A stretch of DNA of 50,316 nucleotides, from contig DEYM01000170.1 of NCBI GenBank assembly GCA_002364555.1, positions 1 to 50,316 of the forward strand, read 5' to 3'. Positions within the stretch are counted from its first letter, which is position 1. The number at the start of each line of letters is the position of its first letter. A model generated the notes under the pieces. The model was not told where the DNA came from, ran no database searches, and saw only the letters and a program-made list of their open reading frames with translations. Both the position numbers and the translations under genes were made by a program. Below are positions 25,001-33,487 of the stretch, piece by piece. Source of the stretch: Phycisphaerales bacterium UBA3158. GTDB lineage: Bacteria; Planctomycetota; Phycisphaerae; Phycisphaerales; SM1A02.

Positions 25001-26116
25001 ATGTCCCCCCAGAAACCTTCCACATCAGGATTGACCTACGCCGGATCGGGCGTCGATATCGATGCCGGCGACCGAGCCGTCGCCATGATGCAAGCGGCAC
25101 TCAAGCGGACACATGGCCCGAGAGTCATGGGTCCCATGGGTGGGTTTGCAGGACTGTTCCGTCTGGATTTCAACGAGAAGCTGTTCAAACGCAATTATCG
25201 CGATCCGGTGTTGGCAGCCTGCACCGACGGTGTTGGAACCAAGGTGAAGCTGGCAGCCGAACTCGAATCGTACGACACGGTCGGTATCGACTGTGTCGCG
25301 ATGAACATCAACGACCTCATCGTCCAGGGCGCCGAACCACTCTTCTTTCTCGATTATCTCGGTCTGAATCGACAGGATCCGGAGATCACTTCGCGAATCG
25401 TCTCCGGTGTCGCCAGAGGGTGTGAAATCGCCGGCTGCGCGTTGATCGGTGGCGAGTGTGCGGAAATGCCCGACATCTACGCCGAAGGCGACTTCGACAT
25501 CGCCGGTTTCGCGGTTGGTGTCGTCGAGCTCGACCGTGCCACGGATCCTCTTCGCGTTCAGGCGGATGACGTCCTCATCGGACTGGCCAGCAGCGGTGTG
25601 CATAGCAACGGCTATACGCTTGTTCGGAAGATCATCGACCACGCCTCCCTCGATCTGGGTCGTAGCTACGAGGAATTCCAGGGACATGATGATCGATCAC
25701 TCGGGGAGATCCTCCTTGAGCCAACTCGGATCTACAGTCAGACCATCGTGAATGTCCTCAGGCACTACCGGGTCAAGAAGGTCGTCTCCACCATGGCCCA
25801 CATCACGGGCGGAGGTCTGCCCGGCAACCTCAATCGAATGCTTCCGGATGATGTCGATGCGGTCATCGACACGAACAGCTGGAAGATTCCGGCCATCTTC
25901 GACTTCCTCGAGCACCATGGCGCCATCGAAAAGCAGGAGATGTACCGTGTGTTCAACATGGGCATCGGTTTCGTCTTGGCGGTTCGACCATCGTTCGTCG
26001 ACTCCGTGCTCCGTCAGGTTCGCAAGCTCGGGGAACGAGCGACGGTCATTGGAGAAGTCGTCAAGGGCACTGGTGAAGTCCATCTGCAGAGTGGTTCACG
26101 AAGACAAGAAAGTTGA
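25001..26116 (+). CDS. purM: Phosphoribosylformylglycinamidine cyclo-ligase (AIR synthetase)
   Basis: Fifth step of purine synthesis: ATP-dependent closure of FGAM to AIR. 371 aa, slightly above the usual 345. Core signature G-S-G-V-D-I-D-A-G-D-R-A-V near 16-28, D-G-V-G-T-K at 76-81, V-A-M-N-I-N-D-L at 99-106, L-I-G-G-E-C-A-E-M-P, and H-I-T-G-G-G in the ATP-binding domain. An extra 15 residues precede the core. No other pur gene is near, so it is outside a pur operon. The following barrel gene begins 5 bp after the stop. Confidence 0.96.
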   Translation: MSPQKPSTSGLTYAGSGVDIDAGDRAVAMMQAALKRTHGPRVMGPMGGFAGLFRLDFNEKLFKRNYRDPVLAACTDGVGTKVKLAAELESYDTVGIDCVAMNINDLIVQGAEPLFFLDYLGLNRQDPEITSRIVSGVARGCEIAGCALIGGECAEMPDIYAEGDFDIAGFAVGVVELDRATDPLRVQADDVLIGLASSGVHSNGYTLVRKIIDHASLDLGRSYEEFQGHDDRSLGEILLEPTRIYSQTIVNVLRHYRVKKVVSTMAHITGGGLPGNLNRMLPDDVDAVIDTNSWKIPAIFDFLEHHGAIEKQEMYRVFNMGIGFVLAVRPSFVDSVLRQVRKLGERATVIGEVVKGTGEVHLQSGSRRQES

Positions 26117-26121
26117 TCAAC

Positions 26122-27003
26122 ATGATTTCCACAACCCTATGCCTCCTGATGGTGTTTTCCATGCAGGCGAGCTCCGATGAGGTCTCCGATTCCGGAAGTT
26201 CCACTTCGGAACCGACGATATCGCAGACGACGGACACCGGGCCGATTCTCTCGGATGACGTGCCGGAACTGACCTTCGACATTACGCCCGGAGCCTGGCT
26301 GCTGCGGATACGCGGCGACGCCTCCAATGGCGTCAACGCGCCTGAAATGAAACTGGATACCCAGCTGGGTCTGACTGATCTCGTGACGGCGTTCAGGGGA
26401 GAGGCCGTCATCGCACGCGGGGACTGGTCCGTGCGCATCTCGGGCTCGACCTTCAACACGTCCGGTTCGACCACTGCCGAAGAGTTCTCCCAATGGGGAT
26501 CCATCCAACTGAGTCCCGGTCTGGATTTCACTTCCAGCTTCGATATGGCGTTCGCCTCCTTCGAAGCCGGTTGGAAAGCCTGGAATCCGCTTGGTGAGGA
26601 CCAGCTCTCCGAGGAACATCCACTCCGTCTTGGTTTCGGCCCGCACGTGGGTATCTCGTGGCTTGATATCGATCAGAGCCTGACGGCATCGGGCGAGACC
26701 GTCTCCAACGGCTCCTCGTGGTGGTCGGTATGGGGCGGTGCCACTCTCGATTTCGAATTCGACATGAAGCGATTCGTGTCCTGGATGGATTCCATCCGGG
26801 TCTACGCGATGGGTGGACTTGGCGGAACGCCGATCGACGGTGGATTCATGTGGCATGTCGGTGGTGGCTTCCAGTTCTTCTTCACACCCAACATCGCGGC
26901 CTCGATCGGCTATCGATACGAGAAGTACAACCTCAATGATGGCGACTGGAGTGTGAACCCCAACTTCCAGGGGCTCTTCCTCGGTGCAACCATCCAGTTC
27001 TGA
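26122..27003 (+). CDS. Probable outer-membrane beta-barrel protein
   Basis: 293 aa from ATG at 26122, just after the purM stop; a TTG at 26113 overlaps it. Signal peptide M-I-S-T-T-L-C-L-L-M-V-F-S-M-Q-A-S. The mature protein alternates hydrophobic and polar residues with many aromatic positions (W-S-V-R-I-S-G-S-T-F, Y-A-M-G-G-L-G-G, I-G-Y-R-Y-E-K-Y) and ends in L-G-A-T-I-Q-F, the terminal Phe of many outer-membrane barrels. No known porin family is recognised. Role unknown. Confidence 0.75.
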   Translation: MISTTLCLLMVFSMQASSDEVSDSGSSTSEPTISQTTDTGPILSDDVPELTFDITPGAWLLRIRGDASNGVNAPEMKLDTQLGLTDLVTAFRGEAVIARGDWSVRISGSTFNTSGSTTAEEFSQWGSIQLSPGLDFTSSFDMAFASFEAGWKAWNPLGEDQLSEEHPLRLGFGPHVGISWLDIDQSLTASGETVSNGSSWWSVWGGATLDFEFDMKRFVSWMDSIRVYAMGGLGGTPIDGGFMWHVGGGFQFFFTPNIAASIGYRYEKYNLNDGDWSVNPNFQGLFLGATIQF

Positions 27004-27031
27004 ATCCCATCGTGATTGAAGGCGGCTTCGC

Positions 27032-27931
27032 ATGGCATCGAAGAAATCTGATGACTCGGGTCAGCCCGACAAGTCGGCTCGAGGTTTCAAATACCGGAAA
27101 GCCAAGATTCGTCACAGCCTTCTGACGCGGGGGGCCGATCGCCTCACCGGTGGCTGGCTCAGCAGACGGCACGAATCGACTTCGCCAATCACGCGCCATG
27201 TGCAGATAACCACACCAATCTGGCCAGGGGAGCTGGACGGGCTCAGGATCGGACATGTCAGCGACTTCCATTTCGGTGACCTGATGAGTCTGGAGAAAGC
27301 CACACTCGCCGTCGATGCGATCAGGGCCGAATCCCCCGACATCATCTGCAATACCGGAGATCTGGTCGATCTCGAGTGGCCGGGGGTGGAACCGTTGATC
27401 CAGGCGTTCGTGGATATCGCACCTCCTCTGGGCAACTTCCTCGTCCTGGGCAATCATGATGAACTTGATTCGGGTGAAGAGGTCGCACGAGTGGCTGGTG
27501 AACTGGGTATCCGAGTCCTCCGCGACGAGGTCGCCACCGTTGAATACAAGGGTCATGAACTCAGGGTTGGTGGTGTCGACTGGGCACGTACACCGGCTCA
27601 ATGCAGATCACGAATCGATCGGGCGACGTCGGATGATTCGCCGCATCTGCTTCTCTGTCATAACCCGAAGGGATTCGATCATGCTGCTCGTATCGGTATC
27701 CCGCTGACGCTCTCGGGTCATACCCATGGAGGTCAGATCGCTCGACGCAACAAGCCCGATGCGAACATGGCATTCGCCCACAAGAGAAGCGCCGGACTCT
27801 ACGAGATGGGGGACTGCCGGCTGTTCGTGACGGTCGGTGTCGGTGCCTGGTTCCCGTTGAGGATGAACTGCCCGGCCGAGGTGGTGGTGATAACGATGAA
27901 CCACGGTGATCCCGCAGTATCACACGACTGA
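27032..27931 (+). CDS. Metallophosphoesterase, calcineurin type (YaeI/YkuE-like)
   Basis: 299 aa. The two-metal site is complete: D78-x-H80 in V-S-D-F-H-F-G, G-D at 109-110 in N-T-G-D-L-V, G-N-H-D at 140-143, H210 in L-L-C-H-N-P, and G-H-T-H at 229-232. The Lys/Arg-rich N-terminus has no clear signal sequence, unlike many YaeI relatives that carry a membrane anchor. Relatives hydrolyse phosphodiesters of nucleotides or lipids; the substrate here cannot be told. Follows the barrel gene by 28 bp on the same strand. Confidence 0.86.
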   Translation: MASKKSDDSGQPDKSARGFKYRKAKIRHSLLTRGADRLTGGWLSRRHESTSPITRHVQITTPIWPGELDGLRIGHVSDFHFGDLMSLEKATLAVDAIRAESPDIICNTGDLVDLEWPGVEPLIQAFVDIAPPLGNFLVLGNHDELDSGEEVARVAGELGIRVLRDEVATVEYKGHELRVGGVDWARTPAQCRSRIDRATSDDSPHLLLCHNPKGFDHAARIGIPLTLSGHTHGGQIARRNKPDANMAFAHKRSAGLYEMGDCRLFVTVGVGAWFPLRMNCPAEVVVITMNHGDPAVSHD

Positions 27932-27936
27932 GAAGA

Positions 27937-28536
27937 TCAACTCAGATTCTCAAGCAGCAATCGCGTTGCCGAGCCCCGGTGGGATCGCCTGTTCTTCTCC
28001 AAGGGTGGCAGTTCCGCGCTGGTACATCCATCTTCGGGCAACCAGAGGAGCGGGTCGTATCCGAATCCGTTCTGCCCACGTGCGCGAGTCGTGATGAGGC
28101 CTTCGAAGTGACCTCTCGATTCCGCGACGATTGTTCCATCCGGATCGGCGACGCACATCGCACACACGAATCGAGCTGTTCGAAGATGCTCGGGGACCGG
28201 TTCAAGTTCGCTCAGAAGAAGTTGATTGTTGGCTGCATCCCGAACGGCCCGATCACCATCGACGCCTGAATATCGGGCGGAATGGACCCCGGGTGCTCCG
28301 TTCAACGCATCAACTTCGAGACCGGAATCATCGGCGAGGCATCTTCGGCCTGTCGCCCTGGCGTATCCGATCGCCTTGAGTCTGGCATTGCCCTCGAAGG
28401 TGTCGGCGTCCTCCACAGGCTCCGGTGGTATCGACTCCAGATCGCTCAACGAGCCCACCTTGATTCCATGGGGCGCGAGGATCGCCTCGACCTCCTCGAT
28501 CTTGTGGGGATTCGATGTCGCGAAGAGTATGTTCAC
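27937..28536 (-). CDS. rdgB: Non-canonical purine NTP pyrophosphatase
   Basis: 199 aa from GTG at 28536, overlapping the queF stop by 4 bp (GTGA). RdgB/HAM1 family: removes dITP, ITP and XTP from nucleotide pools. Seen: L-F-A-T-S-N-P-H-K near the start, L-A-D-D-S-G-L-E-V-D-A-L with the metal-binding Asp pair, A-R-Y-S-G, G-F-G-Y-D-P, and S-H-R-G-S-A at the C-terminus. A frame running further upstream is queF in another phase. It is the last gene of the queF operon. Confidence 0.95.
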   Translation of the reverse strand: MNILFATSNPHKIEEVEAILAPHGIKVGSLSDLESIPPEPVEDADTFEGNARLKAIGYARATGRRCLADDSGLEVDALNGAPGVHSARYSGVDGDRAVRDAANNQLLLSELEPVPEHLRTARFVCAMCVADPDGTIVAESRGHFEGLITTRARGQNGFGYDPLLWLPEDGCTSAELPPLEKNRRSHRGSATRLLLENLS

Positions 28537-28883
28537 ATCTCCTCGCCCGCGGTCGCCGTGATCGTGCTTCTGATGCCCCCACGACCCTTCCATTCGGTGG
28601 TGACTTCCATCCATCGGGGGTTCATGCATTCCCGAAGATCGTCGCGAATCTGGTTGGTGACGGCCTCGTAGAAGGCGCCTTCGTTCCTGAACGACTGGTA
28701 GTAGAGCTTGAGGCTCTTGAGTTCGACGCATTTCCCGGCGGGTTCGTATCTCAGGATGACGCGTCCGAAATCGGGGTGTCCGGTCAGCGGACATACCGAG
28801 GTGAATTCCTCATGGACATGCTCGATGAAGAAGGACTCCTGCGTGGGTGCTTCAAAGGTCTCGAGAATTGCTGAATCAGGCAT
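28533..28883 (-). CDS. queF: NADPH-dependent 7-cyano-7-deazaguanine reductase
   Basis: Reduces preQ0 to preQ1 in queuosine synthesis. 116 aa from ATG at 28883, the one best spaced (9 nt) from the AGGGAG at 28893-28898; ATG codons at 28892 and 28889 lie closer. Counting from 28892, the catalytic Cys 34 (T-S-V-C-P-L-T-G) and Asp 41 are present, as are the E-L-K-S-L-K-L-Y-Y substrate-binding block and R-G-G-I near the end. It is the short YkvM class, a little shorter than the B. subtilis enzyme. No queC, queD or queE is close. Confidence 0.94.
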   Translation of the reverse strand: MPDSAILETFEAPTQESFFIEHVHEEFTSVCPLTGHPDFGRVILRYEPAGKCVELKSLKLYYQSFRNEGAFYEAVTNQIRDDLRECMNPRWMEVTTEWKGRGGIRSTITATAGEEM

Positions 28884-28910
28884 GTGCATCATCTCCCTGG
28901 AGAAGAGGGT

Positions 28911-29912
28911 TTAAAGCTGGTACTTGAGGACGAGTGAGATCACCTTGGTCTGATCCCCATTGATCCGAAGTGAGGTCCGAAAGGCTTCGCCGGAATCGCG
29001 AAAGGCGGATGAATCCTCTCGATTGCTGAGCAACCAGGCGTTCAATCTGTTCACACCGATGCCGTTCCACGCCTGCCAGAAGTCCGGATTGACCTCCACG
29101 GACTTCCGGTAGTACTCGAGAGAATCGGAGAACTCACCAAGACGAAAGGCTGCCCAGCCCGATCGCTCGTAGGCTTCGGCATCCGGTCCGAACCGCTGAA
29201 GTGTCTCGGCGGTCGATATGACTTCCCGGTATCGCTTCAGTTCGATCAACACTCGCAGCAGGTTCCGCATCAGCTCCGGTGTGGGATCCATGCGTTCCGA
29301 TGCCGAGATGTAGGCCGCAGCCGCTTCACTCCAGTCCTGCATGCCTTCATAGGCGGCCCCGAGAGTGACCCATCCATCCCCAGCGGATGGATCAAGCTGA
29401 ATGGCGCGGTTGGCGAACGGCATCGCGTTGCGAGGCTCTTCCATGCGCAGATAGGACGTCGCGAGATTTCGATTGGCAAGCGCATTGTCGGGATCGATCG
29501 TCAATGCTCGGTGGTATGCCTGGACCGCTTCCAGAAATCGATCGAGCATCTGGAGTGCCAGGCCGTGTTGGAACTGGGCCTGATAACTTCTCGGCTCGAG
29601 CTTGGCGGCACGAGCCAGGACAGGCTCGGCTTTCAGATAGTCCTTCTGATCGAGATAGACATCGCCGATTCCGAGATACGCCTCACCGGAGGTCGGGTTC
29701 TCCTCGAGTATGGCGTGGAATATCTCGAGCGCATCGCCGTATTCACCCTCGGAGGCCTTGGTCGCCGCCTCGTCGAGCCTGGCTTGTTCGGTCTGGATCT
29801 CGCCTTGTGACCGAAGAGACCCGTCCCGATTCCGGTTGCATCCGCCAATCGACATGATCAGGAACGCACCTGCCGCCAGTATCCAGATTCTTCGATTGTG
29901 CAACATGTTCAT
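28911..29912 (-). CDS. TPR-repeat lipoprotein
   Basis: 333 aa from ATG at 29912 (AGGCG about 10 bp upstream); the frame reaches 29954. Lipobox I-G-G-C with Cys 25. At least seven TPR motifs follow (Y-G-D-A-L-E-I-F-H-A-I-L-E-E-N-P, A-V-Q-A-Y-H-R-A-L-T-I-D-P-D-N, and others), typical of protein scaffolds. It starts the queF-rdgB minus operon, ending 27 bp before the queF start. Likely an envelope complex component; partner unknown. Confidence 0.87.
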   Translation of the reverse strand: MNMLHNRRIWILAAGAFLIMSIGGCNRNRDGSLRSQGEIQTEQARLDEAATKASEGEYGDALEIFHAILEENPTSGEAYLGIGDVYLDQKDYLKAEPVLARAAKLEPRSYQAQFQHGLALQMLDRFLEAVQAYHRALTIDPDNALANRNLATSYLRMEEPRNAMPFANRAIQLDPSAGDGWVTLGAAYEGMQDWSEAAAAYISASERMDPTPELMRNLLRVLIELKRYREVISTAETLQRFGPDAEAYERSGWAAFRLGEFSDSLEYYRKSVEVNPDFWQAWNGIGVNRLNAWLLSNREDSSAFRDSGEAFRTSLRINGDQTKVISLVLKYQL

Positions 29913-30085
29913 CGTCTTGGTTCGCCTGCCAGATAAGCGCCACGGGGACATCATACGGTCAGGGCTCCCGGGGGGTCTTGAGCCATGGGTCTGTCCAGGT
30001 ACCGATACAGCCTGATTGCTCCATGGATGTTACACTCGAAGACGTGTCTCCCATGGAGGCATTGTGGTTAAGGAAACCTATACCC

Positions 30086-31204
30086 ATGAAGGTCATCTGC
30101 AATAACAAAGCGCTCGCCGAGGCACTCACCATCATCAGTGGTGTCGTCGCCCGACGTACTCCGACGCCCGTATTGACCTGTGTTCGGCTCACAGCCGAGG
30201 ATGGCAGGCTCTCCATGGCTGCGACGGATACCGAGGCCTCTCTCCGCCATGTGATGGATCAGGTTGAAGTCGAGAAGGAGGGAGACCTCCTCATACCGGC
30301 CAACAAACTGCTCCAGATCGTGAAAGCCTGTGAATCCAAGGAATCCCAGACGCTCACGCTCATTGGCAAGGGCCACCACATCCAGATCATCTCCAAGGGT
30401 TCCAAGTTCAAGCTCAACGGCTACGACCCATCGGAATCACCGGATATTCCCGTGTTCGATTCAAATGCGGTTGACTGCGTGATCGATGGTGGAAGGCTGG
30501 TCTCCCTGGTTGGCCGCAGCCTCTTCGCGGCAGCCGACGAGCACAGTCGATATGCCATCAACGGCGTTCTGTTCGATCGACAGGAAAAGAAGCTTCGAAT
30601 GGTCGCCACCGATGGGCGAAGGCTCGCGGTCGCGGCGGGTGATTGTCTCAAGGCAGATGGAGAACGACGTTGCATCGTTCCAAGCAAGGCCTTGAACAGT
30701 GTTCGCCAGCTGGTCAGAAGTCCCGACACACCGGTCTCCATCGCCATCGATGACAATCATGTCAGTTTTCATGTCGACGAGGCCGACGGTCCCTCGACCC
30801 TGACGACCACACTGGTCGAAGGCAAGTTCCCGCCCTTCGAGGATGTCATCCCCAAGGATCAGGACAAGCGATGCTCCATCAACCGTGAGATGCTTCGTGC
30901 GGCCATCGGCCGGGCAGCTCTTCTCACAAGCGAGGAATCCCGCAGCGTCTGCATGAAATTCGAAACGAAGCAGCTCACTCTCACCAGTCATGTCCCCGAG
31001 ATGGGCGAAGCCGTCATCGAAGTACCGCTTTCCAACTGGGAGGGCGACGATCTCGAGATCAACTTCAACCCGAACCTTCTGGGTGATGCGTTGAAGGTCG
31101 TCGATACCGACGAGGTTCATCTCGAGTTCAAGTCGTCGAACAAGCCGGGCGTGTTGAGGACGGGGCGGGACTTCACCTATGTCCTGGTCCCGCTGAACCT
31201 GTAG
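30086..31204 (+). CDS. dnaN: DNA polymerase III beta subunit (sliding clamp)
   Basis: 372 aa, three-domain ring clamp that tethers polymerases to DNA. Start at ATG 30086 with AAGGA at 30070-30074; a longer frame (29978) is poor. Seen: L-T-I-I-S-G-V-V-A-R-R, P-V-L-T-C-V-R-L, the beta family R-Y-A-I-N-G-V-L at domain 2, A-T-D-G-R-R-L-A, E-G-K-F-P at domain 3, and the C-terminal Y-V-L-V-P-L. No dnaA, recF or gyrB neighbours, so this is not a standard oriC cluster. Confidence 0.97.
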   Translation: MKVICNNKALAEALTIISGVVARRTPTPVLTCVRLTAEDGRLSMAATDTEASLRHVMDQVEVEKEGDLLIPANKLLQIVKACESKESQTLTLIGKGHHIQIISKGSKFKLNGYDPSESPDIPVFDSNAVDCVIDGGRLVSLVGRSLFAAADEHSRYAINGVLFDRQEKKLRMVATDGRRLAVAAGDCLKADGERRCIVPSKALNSVRQLVRSPDTPVSIAIDDNHVSFHVDEADGPSTLTTTLVEGKFPPFEDVIPKDQDKRCSINREMLRAAIGRAALLTSEESRSVCMKFETKQLTLTSHVPEMGEAVIEVPLSNWEGDDLEINFNPNLLGDALKVVDTDEVHLEFKSSNKPGVLRTGRDFTYVLVPLNL

Positions 31205-31237
31205 ACGCCGCTGGAACCATCCTTGAAATCAAATGAA

Positions 31238-31265
31238 AAGCGGCCGCCATGAAAGGCGGCCGCTT
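31238..31265. terminator. Bidirectional terminator after dnaN
   Basis: A perfect 11-bp GC-rich stem (31238-31248 with 31255-31265, loop ATGAAA) with an A-run on the left and T-rich sequence on the right, between the convergent dnaN and redoxin genes. Confidence 0.8.
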
Positions 31266-31305
31266 GTTCGTTGGTATCCGATCGTCCAGCATTCGCTGAT
31301 CGGAA

Positions 31306-32034
31306 TCAGCGGGGGTACTTCACACCACAACCCCATGGTCTGGTGTTCGCCGGCTCCGGAGCCTTGGCGTTGCTCGCTGCCATGACGGCATTGACGACGT
31401 AGTTGGTTTCCTCTTCACCCTGACCGCCACGACGATCATCGGTGTAGGCACCCTGATAGACCAGGACACCCTTTCCATCGATGACGTACATGTGGGGTGT
31501 GGTTCGAGCCTCGTACATGCGACCCACGGATCCACCATGGTCGATGAGGATCGGATTATCGAGCTTCCACTGGCCCTTGGATTCCTTTGATCGCTTGATC
31601 ACCGCATCCTTCGGGGCATTGGAGGTGCTGTTGATCAGCATGTAGACGACTTCCGGATTGGCCTTCTTGACCATCTCCTGGGTTCGCTTGACCGTGCCTC
31701 GCTTGTGGACACTCTGGCCAGAGGCCTTTCCGGAATAGGGGCAGTCCGGGTTGTACCACTCGAGGATGACGATCTTTCCGGTGTAGTCGGAAAGCTTGTG
31801 GGCCTTGCCATCGATGTCCATGAGCTCGAAGTTGGGCGCCATCTGACCGACGACCGCCTTCTTGGGAGCGGCGGCGGTGGGCATTTCCTTGGCTGGAGCA
31901 GCCTGCTTGGGCGCATCCTTGCTTGGAGAAGCCTTCTTGGACTTGCAGCCACAGGTACCGCAGGCGAATGCCGTGGAACCCATTGCCAGGGCACCAGCAG
32001 CGGTGAGACTCAGAATGAGTGTTGTGAATTTCAT
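31306..32034 (-). CDS. Exported thioredoxin-fold (redoxin) protein with single Cys
   Basis: 242 aa. Signal peptide (cleavage near A-F-A) followed by a C-x2-C-x-C cluster (C25, C28, C30) and a Lys/Ala/Pro linker. The redoxin domain (60-225) has A-P-N-F-E-L, L-E-W-Y-N-P-D-C-P-Y-S-G-K with one Cys (98) in place of CxxC, and T-P-H-M-Y-V-I-D cis-Pro. This fits AhpC/TSA-like periplasmic proteins. Peroxidase or thiol-handling activity is inferred. Its ATG overlaps the stop of the DsbD-N-like gene (ATGA). Confidence 0.83.
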   Translation of the reverse strand: MKFTTLILSLTAAGALAMGSTAFACGTCGCKSKKASPSKDAPKQAAPAKEMPTAAAPKKAVVGQMAPNFELMDIDGKAHKLSDYTGKIVILEWYNPDCPYSGKASGQSVHKRGTVKRTQEMVKKANPEVVYMLINSTSNAPKDAVIKRSKESKGQWKLDNPILIDHGGSVGRMYEARTTPHMYVIDGKGVLVYQGAYTDDRRGGQGEEETNYVVNAVMAASNAKAPEPANTRPWGCGVKYPR

Positions 32035-32912
32035 GGTTGTGTATTCCTCTGTTCTTCACGTGGTGAATCTTCGGCTCTCCCGGGAACGGGGAGAGGTACC
32101 AAAATCTGATAGGAAGTCATCGTAGCCTCGTCGCCGAAGGTAAGCAGGCCGCGAACCACGGGTTCTTGCCCCAGCATGTCGGAGGGACTGGTTCGGACGG
32201 GTATTTTCACGGAAAAATCCCCTTCATTGATTGTGACAGCGTGTTTGCCCAATTCGACCCCTGGTGAGGGATCAGGAATAAATCCGATCTCTCCAGCCTT
32301 TGTTGCGGGCCCCGTGATGACCAGGTTGCCATCCTCGTAGGTTGCGGTCGTCCTTGGACGACTGGTCAACGACTTGGGCCATGAGAACTGACCCAGCAGC
32401 GAAGCGACCCAGCTCTCCAGTGGTTCACGTTTCGTGCCCAGCGGTATCTGAATGGATTTGGTGGAGGATCCGATGAAGCATCGTTCCCGGCAGACGAACC
32501 ATTCACCTCGCACGATGAGATCGAGCGTCTTCATGCCTTCCGGAACGACATCCGGAACCCGGACGGGTATCAACAGGGTCAGTTGATCCTCGTATCCGTA
32601 GGTGGCTTCGGAGCCATCACCGAATATCCGTGGTCTGGGATAACGAACAGGATCGATTATCAGTCCATTGGGGCCCTGGACCTCGATGGTCGTCGGTGCA
32701 CCCGAGGCACCTGGATTCGACCAGTACACATGCCATCCATCCGGAATGGAAAACGAGCAGGCGATCATGACGTACTGGCCCATGCAGGCCGTGGGCGTGC
32801 AGGAACGGACGGTCATGGGGACAACGGGGTTTTCATCGTCGGCCTGGGTCGGGCCCGAGAACGGGCTGACCTGTCCCAGGATGGTGATCAGGCTCAGAAT
32901 GATCATGGACAT
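32031..32912 (-). CDS. Exported DsbD N-terminal-domain-like protein
   Basis: 293 aa. Signal peptide, then a DsbD_N/DsbD-alpha-like domain: W-H-V-Y-W-S-N-P-G-A-S-G at 60-71, Y-P-R-P-R-I-F, Y-G-Y-E-D-Q-L, and W-F-V-C-R-E-R-C (C141, C145) corresponding to the W-L-V-C-k-e-e-C pair that accepts electrons from the DsbD membrane part. The membrane helices and C-terminal thioredoxin domain of full DsbD are absent. The following redoxin gene may supply the missing thiol partner. Role in periplasmic disulfide or cytochrome c maturation inferred. Confidence 0.82.
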   Translation of the reverse strand: MSMIILSLITILGQVSPFSGPTQADDENPVVPMTVRSCTPTACMGQYVMIACSFSIPDGWHVYWSNPGASGAPTTIEVQGPNGLIIDPVRYPRPRIFGDGSEATYGYEDQLTLLIPVRVPDVVPEGMKTLDLIVRGEWFVCRERCFIGSSTKSIQIPLGTKREPLESWVASLLGQFSWPKSLTSRPRTTATYEDGNLVITGPATKAGEIGFIPDPSPGVELGKHAVTINEGDFSVKIPVRTSPSDMLGQEPVVRGLLTFGDEATMTSYQILVPLPVPGRAEDSPREEQRNTQP

Positions 32913-32975
32913 GGCGGCCGCTCCTCAATCTTCGGTCAGTCATCGTACACTGCCCGGACAGCTGGAGATCAAGTC

Positions 32976-33479
32976 ATGCAGCAACGATTTCTCACAACGA
33001 CCCTTTCATGGACCGCCGTCCTTCTGTTCGCATGTCTACTTGTTGGTGGCTGCGGCAAGAACATCAGCGACAAGGACATCGTCAAACTGACGGTTGCACA
33101 GGCTCGTGACTATGTCGTCAATCCACCGACGAACTCCATCTTCGAGACGCCCGTCGCCGGTATCTGGATCGATCCTCGACGTCAGCCAGACTACGTGCTT
33201 GGACACATTCCCGGTGCGATCAACATCCCGTTTGGCAGCGTGTCGGAACAATGGAGCTATCTGGAGGGATATGGACCGAAGATCGTCTACGGCGACACCT
33301 TCAATGATCCACTGGCGGATGCGATGAGCAAGACCTTGATGGAGTACGGCCTGAGCGACATCTACACGCTTCGGGGTGGAGTGGAGGCGTGGACGGAAGC
33401 CGGATTCAAGCTCGAGAAGGGCGCCTCTCCCAAGATCGAGGATCAACGGCCAGCTCGCAGAACTCCGATCAGGCATTGA
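32976..33479 (+). CDS. Rhodanese-like lipoprotein without catalytic cysteine
   Basis: 167 aa from ATG at 32976 (GGAG 9 bp upstream). Lipobox V-G-G-C with Cys 26. The rhodanese-like domain shows W-I-D-P-R, G-H-I-P-G-A-I-N-I-P and the late Y-T-L-R-G-G-V-E-A-W. The active-site loop reads I-V-Y-G-D-T-F-N-D-P, with Gly where sulfurtransferases carry Cys, so no persulfide can form. Such inactive domains act in binding or regulation. The longer frame back to 32583 overlaps the divergent gene. The MBL gene begins 8 bp after its stop. Confidence 0.86.
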   Translation: MQQRFLTTTLSWTAVLLFACLLVGGCGKNISDKDIVKLTVAQARDYVVNPPTNSIFETPVAGIWIDPRRQPDYVLGHIPGAINIPFGSVSEQWSYLEGYGPKIVYGDTFNDPLADAMSKTLMEYGLSDIYTLRGGVEAWTEAGFKLEKGASPKIEDQRPARRTPIRH

Positions 33480-33487
33480 CCCCGGAC

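Noticed and set aside
26137..27033. Minus-strand open frame of 298 residues
   Set aside because: Antisense to the barrel protein, no family likeness.
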